Assembly: GCA_011009095.1 (NCBI GenBank)
Contig: VTPC01000827.1
Span: 24,422 to 88,421, forward strand
From: Ignelater luminosus
Taxonomy: Eukaryota; Arthropoda; Insecta; Coleoptera; Elateridae
Reading direction: 5' to 3'
Length of the DNA: 64,000 bases
In this document: piece after piece, positions 1 through 11,917 of the stretch
Layout of the letters: each line of letters begins with the position of its first letter
Position numbering within the stretch: the stretch's first letter is position 1
Notes under the pieces: model-generated
Databases searched by the model: none
What the model was told of the DNA's origin: nothing
Seen by the model: only the letters and a program-made list of their open reading frames with translations
Position numbers and translations under genes: made by a program

Positions 1-480
1 CCCACAGGATTTAGATCCGGCGAAGAAGCTGGCCATTCTAACAAATTTATTGTTGTCTCTAAACCACCGTTTTGTTTTTCGACTAACGTGTACTCTTGCG
101 TTGTCTTGTTAGAACAACCATTCCTCTCTTTCATTTTGATCAAAAAACGGTAGCAAATGATTTTTCAATAATGTACCGTAGTGTATTCTTCGCTGTTCAT
201 TTTGCTTGATGGAAATACCAACCTTAAGCCGTCTCTCTTTGAAAACGCGCCCTACACCATTACGGTTCTACCACTAAAATTTCTTTTAGGAAAAACAGGT
301 TCTTTTCTGAAATTCCTCCAATTTGAATTAAATCCGTCCGGACCGTCCAAATTAAACTTCTTTCAATTAGAAAAAAACTACCTTAACAATTTCAGAAACA
401 AAAATGAATTTTACAATGTTATACATGTTACGCTTGGCAAATTCTAAGCGGGCAGAGTTGTGGCACGGCAGAAGTCTTTG
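1..480 (-). mobile_element. Tc1/mariner transposase relic (3' part)
   Basis: Read on the minus strand, bases 47 to 1 encode EWPASSPDLNPV, the hallmark block just before the last catalytic Glu of Tc1-like transposases. Upstream, around 200-130, is a MNSEEYT block that matches the usual segment before the second catalytic Asp. The reading frame shifts and has stops, so no protein is made. The element continues past the left edge. No terminal repeat was located on the right side. Confidence 0.6.
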
Positions 481-1226
481 GGCAGATTTTAGTTTTTATA
501 TTTTGATGTGGGGACTAAGAGCTAAGAGAAATGTTTGTGCCACACGGTTTTTGTTTTTCGCATAATTATCTGAATTATTCAGAAGATTTAGGACCGTTTT
601 GTGGTACAGAATTGTTCTCTAAGTAATTTTACGGATTCCATAATTCTGCTCATGTAGAGCCCAAATCTTGCATTTTCCAACGTCTGTGAGGTACGTTTCT
701 CGGGGCGCCTTGCGATAAAATTCACTAACAGCTAACGTCAACAAGGTAACAAACATTTTGTTTTAATTTTTCAAGGCACACTATGTAATAAGTATGTTTC
801 TCTTTAAAGCTGCTATAGTTATGCTCCAAGTAAAAATCAAATTTGTTTTTCTTATTATCTCCACATTTCGATAGGCTATCGGTTGTTTTAGTTAATGTAC
901 TTTTTGAAACATGTGTAATTGTGTCATTAACAACTCCAAGTCGAAATCTTTTATTAAGGTCTAAGTACCGCAAAATTGCATGTGGTGCTATAATAAAGCT
1001 CTTGAGTGTATTATCACAAGCAAGGAAAGGTAGTTGAGTGACACACTTAGTTTGATACCAAAATCTCAGATACAGATATCTGCATACCCCTACAGTATAC
1101 CCTTTAGATACTGATGAATCCTAAGGTTAAATTGTATGGCGCATTATGGAAGGAGATATCTTGACAAAAACCTTGAAACGCGCCGTGAAATTATGTTTCA
1201 TAAGAAAACTGTTATGTAATCCAATT
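481..1226. other. AT-rich spacer, nothing recognised
   Basis: Short open frames here show no recognisable motif or splice structure. I see no gene. Confidence 0.4.
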
Positions 1227-1414
1227 CAGGGGCGAATTTAGTATATCCAAGTGCATCAAATAAAATAAAAAAATTCTTCAATGCTTCTTGACTATAATTT
1301 TTCCGATTTAAAAATGGATAAAAACAGTTTATCAGTAAAATGACGAATGGTCTTCACAACTACCCTAACCTCGAGTATTAGCCCAGGGCCCCCAAAGCTG
1401 GCGGTCCGCCCCTG
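1227..1414. mobile_element. short hAT-like non-autonomous element (MITE candidate)
   Basis: The segment starts with CAGGGGCGAATTTAG and ends with CGGTCCGCCCCTG, so the ends form an imperfect inverted repeat of the CAGGGGCG type common in hAT elements. It is 188 bases long with no coding capacity. I do not see a convincing 8-base target duplication, which keeps confidence modest. Confidence 0.35.
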
Positions 1415-3780
1415 ACCTTTCTATTATAATTACAAGTAACTCAGATTATTTTGTTGTTTTTTTCTTAATTTTAGGTTTTTAGACACTCTTGTGGGTTTAA
1501 TTATAACCATTGTTAAGAAGATTCCTTGTAGTATTGCTTGACGTTGACTACCACCAAGAGTGTATGGTCCTCAAATGATACTCCTCTAAGGTCAATTGTT
1601 TTACTAATACCAAGATATTTTCTATCTTTCTTCGGCTTCCTATTTAGACTAGACTAGACTGAATAGCTTTTAGAAACTTCAGAGAAGGTAGGGTTAGGAT
1701 TTTTTGAAGATATCATGAAGTCTAAGCATACCAAGCACATAGGAGATTGCGTTGGTTGGATAGAGTACTAATAGAGTCACCAGTAGTAGAAACGAGAATT
1801 TCATATACTAATATTACATCATGTAAGATTCCCGGTAAAAATCAAAACATAGTTGTTACGCAAGTATCACTTTGTGCCAAATGGGAAAAATGAAGAGAAA
1901 TATTGGAAATTGTCCAAAAGATTTTTTTAACGCAGTGGAAGCTTTATTCGATTCGAATTCCTTATCCCCCTCCCTCCTTATCTCATCTCATCTCATCGAG
2001 ACAAACAATGTAGCGTTTTGCGTTATTTCGGCGTACGACTTTTATTGGTGTGTAGCCTATGGTGTACAGAGTATAATAAGTGTGAAGTTGGAGTAATCTT
2101 CATTTGTTTGTCTGTGTAAGTATCCTTGACTTAGTTTAACAATTGATTTCATTTGGCACAATTTCATTCAAGGCTAAAACAAATCTTGAAGGTAGTGACA
2201 ATACAAATGAATATTTCAATTTCTTGCATGAAAGTATCAACATCCATATTATACACTGTTTTGAAATATTCTTCAAGGACGCTATTGGTAAAAGTTTGAG
2301 AAAATCTACTCGCTGATCTCAAGGTTCTTCTAGTTCTTGAATTTGTAGTTTCGAACTAATAATCTTTTGGTTATTTAGTGTTCACGAGTATTTATTTCCA
2401 ACGTTTTTCCCAACATTTCTAAGGTTTTTCCCAGAATATTCAGACATTGAATAACATTATTAGTAAAACCTTAAACTGTTTGCAGAGTAAAAATATGTAA
2501 AAAAAAGAGTTTCAGAATTTTCTCTTTCTTATAGGGAAAACCCTGAAATGATTTGATAAAATTTATTGTTTATTATTTGTTTGTTTCTAAAATAATTAAA
2601 AAATTAAAATAACACGCAGAGAGCAACAAAAATGTCACTTTGTATCCTTGTTAAACAAATATCTATTATGCATTATTTAAAGTTACAACTAATAAATTTT
2701 ACAGCTGCAGCCTATGCACATTATAGGTTACCTACGCGATAATAAAATTCTAATCACCAAGCAAAACAAAATCGAATTATTTGCCTACTTGACGTTAGTA
2801 TCCCCATAAATAATAATTCAATAGAATCTAACAGCGTTTATAGTTCCATATACGATGATTTTTTATACAAGTTTGTGTATTCCCAAACTAGCTTTGTCGA
2901 ACCTGCCTGCACGCAGCTACCCAACCCGGAAATTCTTAGTATGTCAGTAACCCAGTCCGTCAATATCTTTGTTTATAAATAAATCTAATCAATAGTTTTA
3001 AAAAAATTCATTTAAAAATTATGAACATCATTTTTTATTTATTATTGATGTTTTACTATTTTATTTTATTAGATAGTCATGAAAAACAGTAAAAAAAACA
3101 ATAAAAATATTGTGAGGGTAATATTTTTTCAAAGACATCTATTTTTTATGTTTTTAATAATTGTACATCATGATATATCAGAGTCTAACTTAATTCAATA
3201 TTATTGAATAATTTAAGGCTGAACATAAAATAAAAGTATTTTGCGTTCTCTTGTTTTTCCACAAAGATTTATTTATCAAAACTCACACTGGTCTTGCTTT
3301 GCTTTCGCATTAACAGTTTTGGAACCTTAATATTATTATTAATATTGGCTTCACTAGATCCATCTGTTCTCTTGACGGTACGTGTTCTGGAGCAATCAAA
3401 TTCCTTTTTATTTGTTTGACCCTTTTGTTTATTTATTTTTATTTATCACTACGCTTTGGTGAATCTTCGTGTCTGTCAAACTAGCTGTTCTGGTGATGAT
3501 CTGATTTTCAATGAGCTAACTGATGCTGCCATTTGAGCGAGTTGACTGGACTCATTGATACTCCTGGCTGAGTAAAGTAGCTGAGCTCATTAAAAAACTC
3601 CGTTTTAGCTCGTGGTCATATTAGGTGGCAGAGAACGGAGAATCACAAGCACAAGTCCGCGCAATCGTAACCCTTCCGTCGGCTTATAGGTTAATGCAGA
3701 AAGCTCGAGCGTGCGGCTGTATTGATTGATGTTAATTTTTATTTATTTGTTAGTTAATTCTTGGAAAAAACACCAAAACT
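1415..3780. other. spacer with dispersed-repeat fragments
   Basis: No gene is seen. A small TCATC run lies near 1980-1997. Bases 2346-2415 are closely similar to 13703-13790, and bases 3208-3252 are similar to 34011-34075, so both are copies of dispersed repeats. An open frame at 1872-2096 has no recognisable domain. Confidence 0.4.
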
Positions 3781-3799
3781 ACAAGTGGTGGGGTTGCAC

Positions 3800-4060
3800 T
3801 TTTCTCTACAATGCGTGAGATCACCCATCTGTCTAAAAAGGTGGTGGTCGATGTGGAAATATTGACAGACATCTAGCTGGCGAAGTGCACCAAAGTTAGG
3901 CTAGGGAGATATGATTACAATAATGAGACTTGGAACAATAAAAAACAGTAGAAACTGGTATTGTCGTAAAGTGTATCTGGTGGCTAATTGATGACAACCC
4001 ACTGATCACGGCATTCATCTGTAACTGCTTCAAAGAAAAGAAATTACAAAAACCACTTTT
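3800..4060 (+). mobile_element. possible piggyBac-like transposase relic
   Basis: In shifting plus-strand frames I read LSKKVVVDVEI, then NWYC and KCIWWLID. Their order and spacing resemble the piggyBac transposase block that runs from the basic/valine-rich segment to the K/NWYW...LID helix. Frameshifts and stops are present. The match is by eye and weak; it could be chance in a repeat of another class. Confidence 0.3.
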
Positions 4061-4389
4061 GTAACCTCTTTAACACCTACTCACTTACTTTATAAATGTG
4101 GGGTGCCTTTGAAAATGCTTAACATAAAATCTCAGCTAGTTGGTCTTCTTATAGGGTCTTGGAAATAATTGGGATTTAATATTCTTTGTACTCTTTATGA
4201 GTTTTAGACTCTCTTTCAGTTGATGCCGGAATTGTTTATGGATTCGTTGAAAAAGAACATGTTTAGTATAATCTTGACTGAAGAGATGAGAGCTTTCCAG
4301 GTGTTAAATAAACACTGATAAATATTTACCAAGTTAAGCTCTAGTTGGAAGCTTTGGGTATGGATGTATAGACGGTTGAGGTCCCCACA

Positions 4390-4640
4390 GTACCGGTCAG
4401 GGTAGTGACTACGTGCAAGAGTTGGGATAAAAAGCTATTGATGATTCTGACGAATCCTGCTCGGAATTTAGAAACTTATGAAAGAAATCCACGTGCCAGA
4501 CCTTGTCAAAAGCATGTTGCATGTCAAAAAAACACCGATAATGCATTTCCTGGTGTGGCTTTGACTACGCTAGTGTGTAAATTTGTGTCTTGGAAGTTGG
4601 AGCACTTCTTAGAGAAGATTGTATTTGGGGGTTATTCGAT
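4390..4640 (-). mobile_element. LINE (Jockey-like) reverse-transcriptase scrap
   Basis: On the minus strand the frames give VFFDMQHAFDKVWH, followed by RAGFVRIINSFLSQ in another frame. The first is the catalytic-palm block of non-LTR reverse transcriptases (consensus FLDxxxAFDxVWH) and the second matches the helix that follows it. Stops and frameshifts show it is dead. The rest of the element is not visible. Confidence 0.55.
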
Positions 4641-5048
4641 TTGAGTTTGTTCCATTAAGTTGGTTCTACTGGATCTTCACCAGAGGTCGGGTTCGTACGA
4701 ATAATCTGTAAACGCATTTTTATCGCGAACGAGGTGGAATGGAAAAGACTTGGGAATCTGAGGCGGTCTTTAATAACCGATCCCAGTATGCTATAGAGAA
4801 GGGGCGTTCTATTTGATGATGTTGACTATATTACCACTCAGAAATCTCGACCATCCCATCTTCCTATCTCTTACCGTTTTTGAGATTTCAAAAGGGAACC
4901 TTGACTTTTCCTCTTTTATTTTTTCTCCAATGACACTAGTTTGGTGTGCATCTAATAACCACCAACTGACTTGGTAAATCTCGATACGTTCGATATCTGA
5001 CTTTCCAATTAAACAGACAATAAACTTTAAATATTCAGAATTTTCTAA

Positions 5049-6171
5049 TACGAGGTATAGCAATTAAATAACGAGAATTTTTGTTTAGAGCGCCATCCGG
5101 CAACATTGACGTTTTTCCTACCATAGCACCGTAAACTTCCACAGTTTTAATATGTGTGTCCGAAGGTTTATGCCGATTGGTCGCATAGTTCGTCGTATAT
5201 AAATTTTTGAAGTTCGGTGTGCAGTGCGACAAAAAACTGTGAACAAAAAATCCGGTGACAAACCGGCCAAAATTCTAAAAAAACTGCGGCGATGGATGTC
5301 TATCACAAGACAGTTTCAAAGCAGGGCGTGAATCTGCAGAAGACCATGAGAGGCAAGGTACACCCGTACCAGTGCATACCGACCACAACGAATCTATTAA
5401 TCGTCGGGTAACCATCGGCTATTGTCGGTTGAACTCGCTATCAAGAAGAAAACCGCTGCCAGATGTTACACGATAATTTACAAATGCGGAAGCTGTGTGC
5501 TAAACTCGTTCCGAAACTGTTGATGTGCGAGCAAAAGAAGTTGCGTCTTTCGATTTGTCAGCATCTCCTTGAGCGCGTTGAAAACGACGGTCACGAATGA
5601 TTGTCGACTGTTATCACGGGAGACAAAACTTGAGTCTTTGAATATGATCCAAAAACCCGTCGGCAGAGTAAGCAATGGATACAGAAGAGGGGAGAGCGTC
5701 CACAAAAAGCTTGAATGTTGCGTCCCCAAATCACAACGATGCCGATTTGTTTTTTAGATAAACAAGGTGTGGTCTGTTCTTTAACGTCTGTGTGCCCGAG
5801 TGAGAGGGGTGCGTCCGGATTTGACGAAGAATGGCTGGACGTTGCATCATCATAATGCATTGCAGCACATTCGGCCCTAGTCGTGAAGCAGTTTCTCTCT
5901 CTAAAAACCATTCTAACTTTCTCCCACCCTCCCTACGGCTCTGGATCTGGCTCCATCAGACTTTTTTCTCTTTCCGAAAATGAAAACTCACTTGAAAGGA
6001 CATCTTTTTGATGACATGGAAGAGATCCAAGCAGCATGTTTCTCGCAACGGGAGTCACGTTGGAACAAGTGCATAGCATTGGGGGAAGAGTACTGTGAAG
6101 GCATGGGTGTCTGAGTGTAGCAAATAAATTTATGAAAACACATTCTCGTTATTTAATTGCCATACTTCGTA
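5049..6171 (+). mobile_element. mariner (DD34D) element, degraded, both TIRs present
   Basis: The ends are inverted repeats: 5051-5079 reads CGAGGTATAGCAATTAAATAACGAGAAT and the complement of 6142-6169 matches it with two changes. Each end is flanked by TA, the mariner target. The plus strand carries mariner transposase blocks in order: KLCAKLVPKLL near 5490, VITGDKT near 5605 (family ITGDE), and DLAPS-type plus KMKTHLKGHLFDDMEE near 5980-6025. Several stops and frameshifts make it a pseudogene. Total about 1.12 kb, a little under the usual 1.3 kb, so some internal loss is likely. Confidence 0.85.
5230..6115 (+). pseudogene. mariner transposase pseudogene
   Basis: The decayed frame inside the 5049-6171 element. 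The N-terminal helix-turn-helix part starts near 5290 with a VSKQGVN-like stretch. The central catalytic Asp block (ITGDK) and the C-terminal PKMKTHLKGH block can be read, but the frame is broken in several places between them. No active protein is expected. Confidence 0.75.
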
Positions 6172-6179
6172 TATGTATT

Positions 6180-7155
6180 AGACGACACTTCAGAAGGGAA
6201 TAATGTTGGAACAGAAAATTAAAAAAGGGGTGCAAAATGGGAATTCGAATTTTAATTTGTTTACTAGCGAATCGAAACAGTTTGGTGATATTTTTCTGCA
6301 AATTGAGTCAGAACCAGCATAGTGTTTCTACTTGTCTGTCAAGTACAGTTAGAGTAGATTTTCAAAAGTTTATTTACTTAGTTTGATTTAGTTTTCTGCC
6401 TGGGAAATCATTCTAAAGCATTGTCTCTCAGATGGAGTAGTTACATATTGAACTTGAAGAAAAAGTTTTAGTTCTTGATTTAGAGGTTGTAAAAATTGTT
6501 TTTACTTTCAATGTCGCTCATGTTGGTTCATCTCTTTATCTATTACTGTTGATACTTAAGCATCCCATGTCTAGATAAAGACAATAATAAAAATAAAGTA
6601 AAAGATAAACAAGATCTTTGAACCAAGAAGATTAAAGTCGATGGGAGTCGGGAAAGGGAAGGCAGGATACCCTGACGAAAAATATTTTAAATTCGATAAA
6701 CAAATCATATTTGGTTCGTTGTACTCGAAAGAATATTGATAAGGTTCTATTATGGTTACAATGGTTTACTGAGGATGCATTCTTAGATAAGTTTTGTCAG
6801 GGTATATTTATTAAGAGATTTGTTAGTTTAGTAATTCCTGCATCAACAAGATTCTATAAATTCATAGAATGATACGAGTTAAACTAACCATAACAAACTT
6901 TGTATTGTATTCTTTGCATAACAAATCTCTCACATTTACTTTTATGAAATTCTACAGAATGTCATTACAAGCATCATTACAATGTTTGCTCGAGTTATAT
7001 GATTTAATAGTTCGAATAAGCTATAGAAAGTATGTATTATGTTAATGCCTGATAATGTAAAGCAAACAAAATGAGAACACTTGCAATAATAATTAATTTG
7101 ATAATGAGGGATTAAAGGTTATTCTAACAGAATTACCCTTAATACTGTTTGAAAT
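6180..7155. other. AT-rich spacer, nothing recognised
   Basis: No open frame with recognisable content and no clear repeat structure. Confidence 0.4.
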
Positions 7156-7156
7156 A

Positions 7157-7768
7157 ACACATTTTTGGTTTTGAGAAAAAAAAAGAAAAACGATGAGATT
7201 TTATAATTATAAAATAAAATGCTCATGGCCTACTCTGATTAAAAAACAGATTTTTCAGGTGGTTATATTGAAAACAATTGATAACGATATTAAATGTGTA
7301 GAAGTTGTCATGACACATTTTTTGTTTTGAGAAAAAAAAAAGAAAAACGATTATAAAATAAAACGCTCATGGCCTACTCTTATAAAACAGATTTTTCAGA
7401 TGATTATATTGAAAACAATTGATAGTGATATTAAACGTGTAGAAGTTGTCATGACACATTTTTTGTTTTGAGAAAAAAAAAAGAAAAACGATGAGATTTT
7501 ATAATTATAAAATAAAATGCTCATGGCCTACTCTTATAAAACAGATTTTTCAGATGGTTATATTGAAAACAATTGATAGTGATATTAAACGTGTAGAAGT
7601 TGTCATGACACATTTTTTGTTTTGAGAAAAAAAAAGAAAAACGATGAGATTTTATAATTATAAAATAAAATGCTCATGGCCTACTCTGATTAAAAAACAG
7701 ATTTTTCAGGTGGTTATACTGAAAACAATTGATAGTGATATTAAACGTGTAGAAGTTGTCATGACACA
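7157..7768. repeat. tandem repeat, four units of about 141-156 bp
   Basis: Units begin at about 7157, 7313, 7454 and 7608, each with ACACATTTTT(T)G, GTTTTGAG and a poly-A run, then CTCATGGCCTACTCT, CAGATTTTTCAG and GTAGAAGTTGTCATGAC. The second unit lacks a short stretch that the others have after the A-run. The units are highly similar, which points to recent satellite-like amplification. No open frame crosses a unit. Confidence 0.9.
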
Positions 7769-7789
7769 CTCGGATAAATAAAAAGAATT

Positions 7790-10538
7790 ATTTTTTGGAC
7801 GTTTCGCGCCACTAAAACACAACATGCTTTTTTCCATGTTTGTTTCAGTAAAACTATGATAATGTTTTCAGAGATTAATATATCAAATCACACATTTTAT
7901 TGATATTTAGATTTATCCAGTTTTTGGCGTCTATTACTATTTATTTATTTAAAAATTTAATAAATAAAACAAGAATATTGTTATCTTTTTACATTATTTC
8001 TTCCATTTCTTTTTGAAATTAATTTAATTAGGTTTTTAATGGATAACGGGGTCAACCGGTTATATGAGACGGTATAATCAAAAATGGTCTTTTAATTTTA
8101 AAACATTGAGAAAGTGAAATTATTACTCTTGTACGTCAATGATAACGATTTATGTGAAAATTTTGCCGGACTAGGCCTTGAAAAGAATCTGACAATCTTG
8201 TACATCCCTATACTACGTCGAGACTACGCCTTACTAGATTCTGCTCATATCCTACGCGCCAAAGCCTAGTACCGCGCAAAGATTAACTTTCCAGCAAAAA
8301 GTACAGTTCGTCATGGCGAGATTGTTCATAAAACAATTACACACGCTAACGTATTTTGTAACGTGTGTGTTGTCATTTAAGGGTGTTTGTTTGTTTAGTA
8401 AATATTTCTGAATAATGAATGTACATCGACCGCGAGGGGCGAGGTGGAGCGCTCCGAATTCCCATTTACCAGCACTTTGACTCATTGCCGAACCGGCAAA
8501 TCGAGCCGGCATTTGCAGCGTGGTTTTTGGTTGGTGGGTGCGTTTTTCAGCGTAGCGCTGTTAGTCGCTGCCGGGCTGTGTACGCTTACAGACGTCTAAG
8601 TCCTCCGGAAACTACATCTATTTAAGCATGTATACACGGTTGAATGTAAAATCGAAGAAAAGTAATTTTGTTGTTAATAACAGTGTTTCTATATCCCTTA
8701 TTATAAATTTTGTATGGTATACTCCGTGCGTGAGGAAAAAACTGAGAAATTAAATCTTGTATTAACATCTATAATTGGAAGTGCTTTATTAAGAAATACC
8801 TCGATTCACTTAGGTATAGTTAGAATTTAAAAATAAGGTGAGTCCTTTTAATATGCTTTTTTTTGCGGTTTCTAGACGGATTTTTATGCAATTAGCAGCC
8901 ACGTAGATAGGAATATATGTGGGATCTCGGAGAAATGAACTTTCTAAAGCAGACACATATGCTTCAGGCGCGGCATGAATTCCATGCCGCCTTTTGCCGG
9001 CTACGTGGCTCGCTCATTGCATGTTATACAAAGTTATGCAATATGCTGTTAATATTTTCGTTTTATATTTGTGATTCAATCTTAGATACACACATATTTT
9101 GTTTCATACGGATGACATGACGGTTGAAATTCCATAGGTTTTGTTTTTCGATAGTCATTTAATTATTAACAGATTGTCATTTCGTTTTGAATTATATTTA
9201 AAACCTAGACATTGATTTTTCATGTTTAGTAACTTCAAGTAATACAATAAACGATTAAATATCATTAAAATAGTTTTAAACTTCGACAATGTTAAATTAT
9301 AGAGATATTTTTACCTGAAGTGAAATAGGTATAATGACAATAATTAAAGTTTATTTGTGGCGAGCCTTTGAAAACTCGACTTTTCCCAGAATCTTCAAGT
9401 CTCAACGTCAAAATGTGACATTTATGGCCTTTTATTCTTGCTTGATTGGATTTGCAAAAACATTTTACCTACACTTTTAAAAGCTTCACTTAAGCGGTAA
9501 ATTACAAAAGTAATGTATTTCGATTCTAAAGCTAAATTGAAAAAATTTCTAATCCTCCTCGAAAGATGCTTATAATCGCTTTATGTGATTTTCTAGTTTG
9601 AAAATATGTCAAAATTTATTATGAGTTTATGACTAATAATAAACAGTCCAAGAGTCACTTTTAAACAAATTTACATCTTTTATTTGCCTAATAACATTGT
9701 TAAAGTAGGCTGTGACTAACGCAAACAATTGATTTTATCAAATAATAAATTTATAATTGCATGTTTTTGTTTATGTTGTCATATTTAGTTGTTCCAAACT
9801 TTTGTTTTTGATTTAAGAAAAAACGAATAGACTTATTAATAATTGAAAAGCAATAACGGAAAATTTTAAAAACCAAAACATTCCAGGGGATGTGTACATT
9901 TCCGTTACTTGTTCTAAAATAGTTTTATAATAATACTTGATAATAATACAACTTGTCGTTTTATTACAGACTTGAAAAAGTTTTTTTTATAATCTTGCAT
10001 TTCCTGAAAGGGTTGCGTGATTAGCATTTTTGTGTGTGTCTGCATAACAAAGCTAAAAATGAGGGTACGGAACTCGTTTACATTTGCAACGGTAGAAAGT
10101 ATAAGTAAATATCTCTTATTAAGAGTAATAATTAACTCATTAGCATGTGTTATTTGATATTACAGGAATGCCAATGGGAAATATTTTCTATTTGAGGTTA
10201 AATAATAAAAACAAAATATTTCGATTTCATTGTTTCAAATCAATTGTTTATAAACAACTTATTTTTGGTTTAAGAGTAGTGGGGGTTGAAATTTTCTAAA
10301 AATCCCTACCAATTTTCTTCCTCATTCCCCCCCCCCCACGTCTCAATTTCATTCTTTACTTAAATTACCTCATTAGATTTCTCTGATTTAGTTTTTCAAT
10401 TTCTCGCGTTTCGAAAAGTTCAAGGTTTAATTTAAAAATTTAATTTTGTATTGTTTGTTGTGACAATGATCTAAATTTAAGCAGCTGCAAAGGTTTTTTT
10501 CATTCTTTTCTAAAGTGCCCTTTACTTTATCTTTACAG
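7790..10538. other. upstream region of Myc, no coding gene seen
   Basis: Mostly AT-rich. A more GC-rich patch lies at about 8420-8620 and could be a promoter or untranslated first exon of Myc, but I see no decisive signal. A hairpin (8970-8990) pairs GCGGCATG with CATGCCGC. A run of C lies at 10327-10337. Confidence 0.35.
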
Positions 10539-10619
10539 CAGCTGCCGTCTTGGCGGGAGACTCCAGCCAGGGCCAACTTGTGATATTAGTTGATAGTAAA
10601 ACTAGAATATAAGTCAAAA
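10539..10619 (+). other. 5' UTR part of Myc exon 2
   Basis: A pyrimidine-rich tract followed by TTTACAG ends at 10538, a good splice acceptor, 81 bases before the ATG at 10620. The exon therefore probably begins here, with an upstream untranslated exon elsewhere. The ATG has context CAAAAATGG, better than the upstream in-frame TTG at 10590. Confidence 0.6.
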
Positions 10620-11412
10620 ATGGAGCAAGTGGAATCGGTCATGAACGAAACCGTAGGGGTGAACGAAATGAGTGAGTTCGAAATGAATAGTAGTGTGAAC
10701 TTCAACGTGTACTTGAAAATAGAAGAGTCATTTATATCCGAAGATATATGGAAAAAATTCGGTATAGATAATTTAGATCAGTATACGGAAAGTCTTGAAA
10801 ATATCGACGTGACACCTTTGCCTCTATTACACGACGAGGAATATAATAATGTGTTCGATAAAGGAGTTGGTAGTCAAATTAGTAAACTTGATGCTATGTG
10901 GGGAGGAAACGGCGTAGAGAATTCTGTAGTAGACGATTCTTCTTTCCTGCCGCCCGCGTCGACATGGATAGCACCTAGCTTAGTAAAGGCACCTGCCGTC
11001 GCTATTCAACAATCCGTAGCACCTGGCCGCAGCCTGTTGATCAAACCGGCCGCAAGAACTCCACAACAAACAACTACGACAACAATTCCAGTTCAATTTC
11101 CCGTAATACCGAGTCCCGATTCGCCACCAATATCTGACGACGAAGATTGCAACAAGTCAGATGTACTGATGAAATTCTTAAATGATACCGTTGGCGAACT
11201 TGATATCGACGAAGACTTATACGATTATATAACGTCTAATGGAGGTGATTTGATGTCAGATGGTGAAGAGGAAGATAACTCCTCGGAACAATCCGAATCA
11301 CCTGTACCACCACCTCAACCTAATTATGCAGTCAATGACCATAGCTATCATAAAGATAAAAATGCTAGTATGCGTATGGCCAATCTTGGAATTGACACTC
11401 CTTCTGATTCAG
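10620..11412 (+). CDS. Myc: Myc transcription factor, first coding exon
   Basis: N-terminal half of the insect orthologue of Myc, a nuclear bHLH-zipper activator that works as a heterodimer with Max on E-boxes and drives growth and ribosome genes. Residues 41-47 read EDIWKKF, the core of Myc box I. Residues 90-96 read LDAMWGG, matching the DCMW core of Myc box II. An acidic, Ser/Pro-rich middle follows (PSPDSPPISDDED near residues 170-180). The exon ends in phase 1 at a GTAAGA donor. Spliced to 29754-30406 it gives a 481-residue protein. The vertebrate TPPLSP phosphodegron after box I is not seen; only TPLP at residues 65-68. Confidence 0.9.
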
Positions 11413-11862
11413 GTAAGATTTTTTAAATTTTGCCTTTGAAATTGCAATTACTGTGTCATTTCGTTCGTTATTAAATCCAACACCTTCACAATGTATTATT
11501 TCTTATTACGTTATTCAACATATTAAGAATGTGAGTCACGCCTGTTCAAGCCTACTTGTTATTATGGGAATGTGGGAAAGTATGCGAAAAAGCCAAAACG
11601 GAGTTTTTCACTTATTTTTATTACTGAATAAGTTTCTCGAAAATCAAGTTAGTTATATGAATAAATGATTAATCCAATTTATAAAGATGATTCATGATGA
11701 TACAGTTTTTTGTAAATGTCAATTCACCCTCATTTGTTATCCATTCAAAAATTCAGTTACATTTCTTTTTTTATTTATTAATTGGAATGTTGTATCAGCG
11801 GAAACCACTCGTCATATAACACATTACTCACATATAACCGACCCGTATTCTCAGAAGTGTTT

Positions 11863-11917
11863 GTATGCCGGCCGGCAAAGATGTATGCAAAAACCGACTC
11901 GCATGACGCCGGCATAC
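11863..11917. repeat. perfect 10-bp inverted repeat (stem-loop)
   Basis: GTATGCCGGC at 11863-11872 is the exact complement of GCCGGCATAC at 11908-11917, with a 35-base loop. It lies at the start of a locally GC-rich stretch. Function unknown. Confidence 0.6.

Noticed and set aside
5591-5911. 106-codon minus-strand frame inside the mariner element
   Set aside because: Shadow of the decayed plus-strand transposase.
10590-10619. Upstream in-frame TTG as a Myc start
   Set aside because: Non-AUG; the ATG at 10620 has good context and the added residues match nothing.
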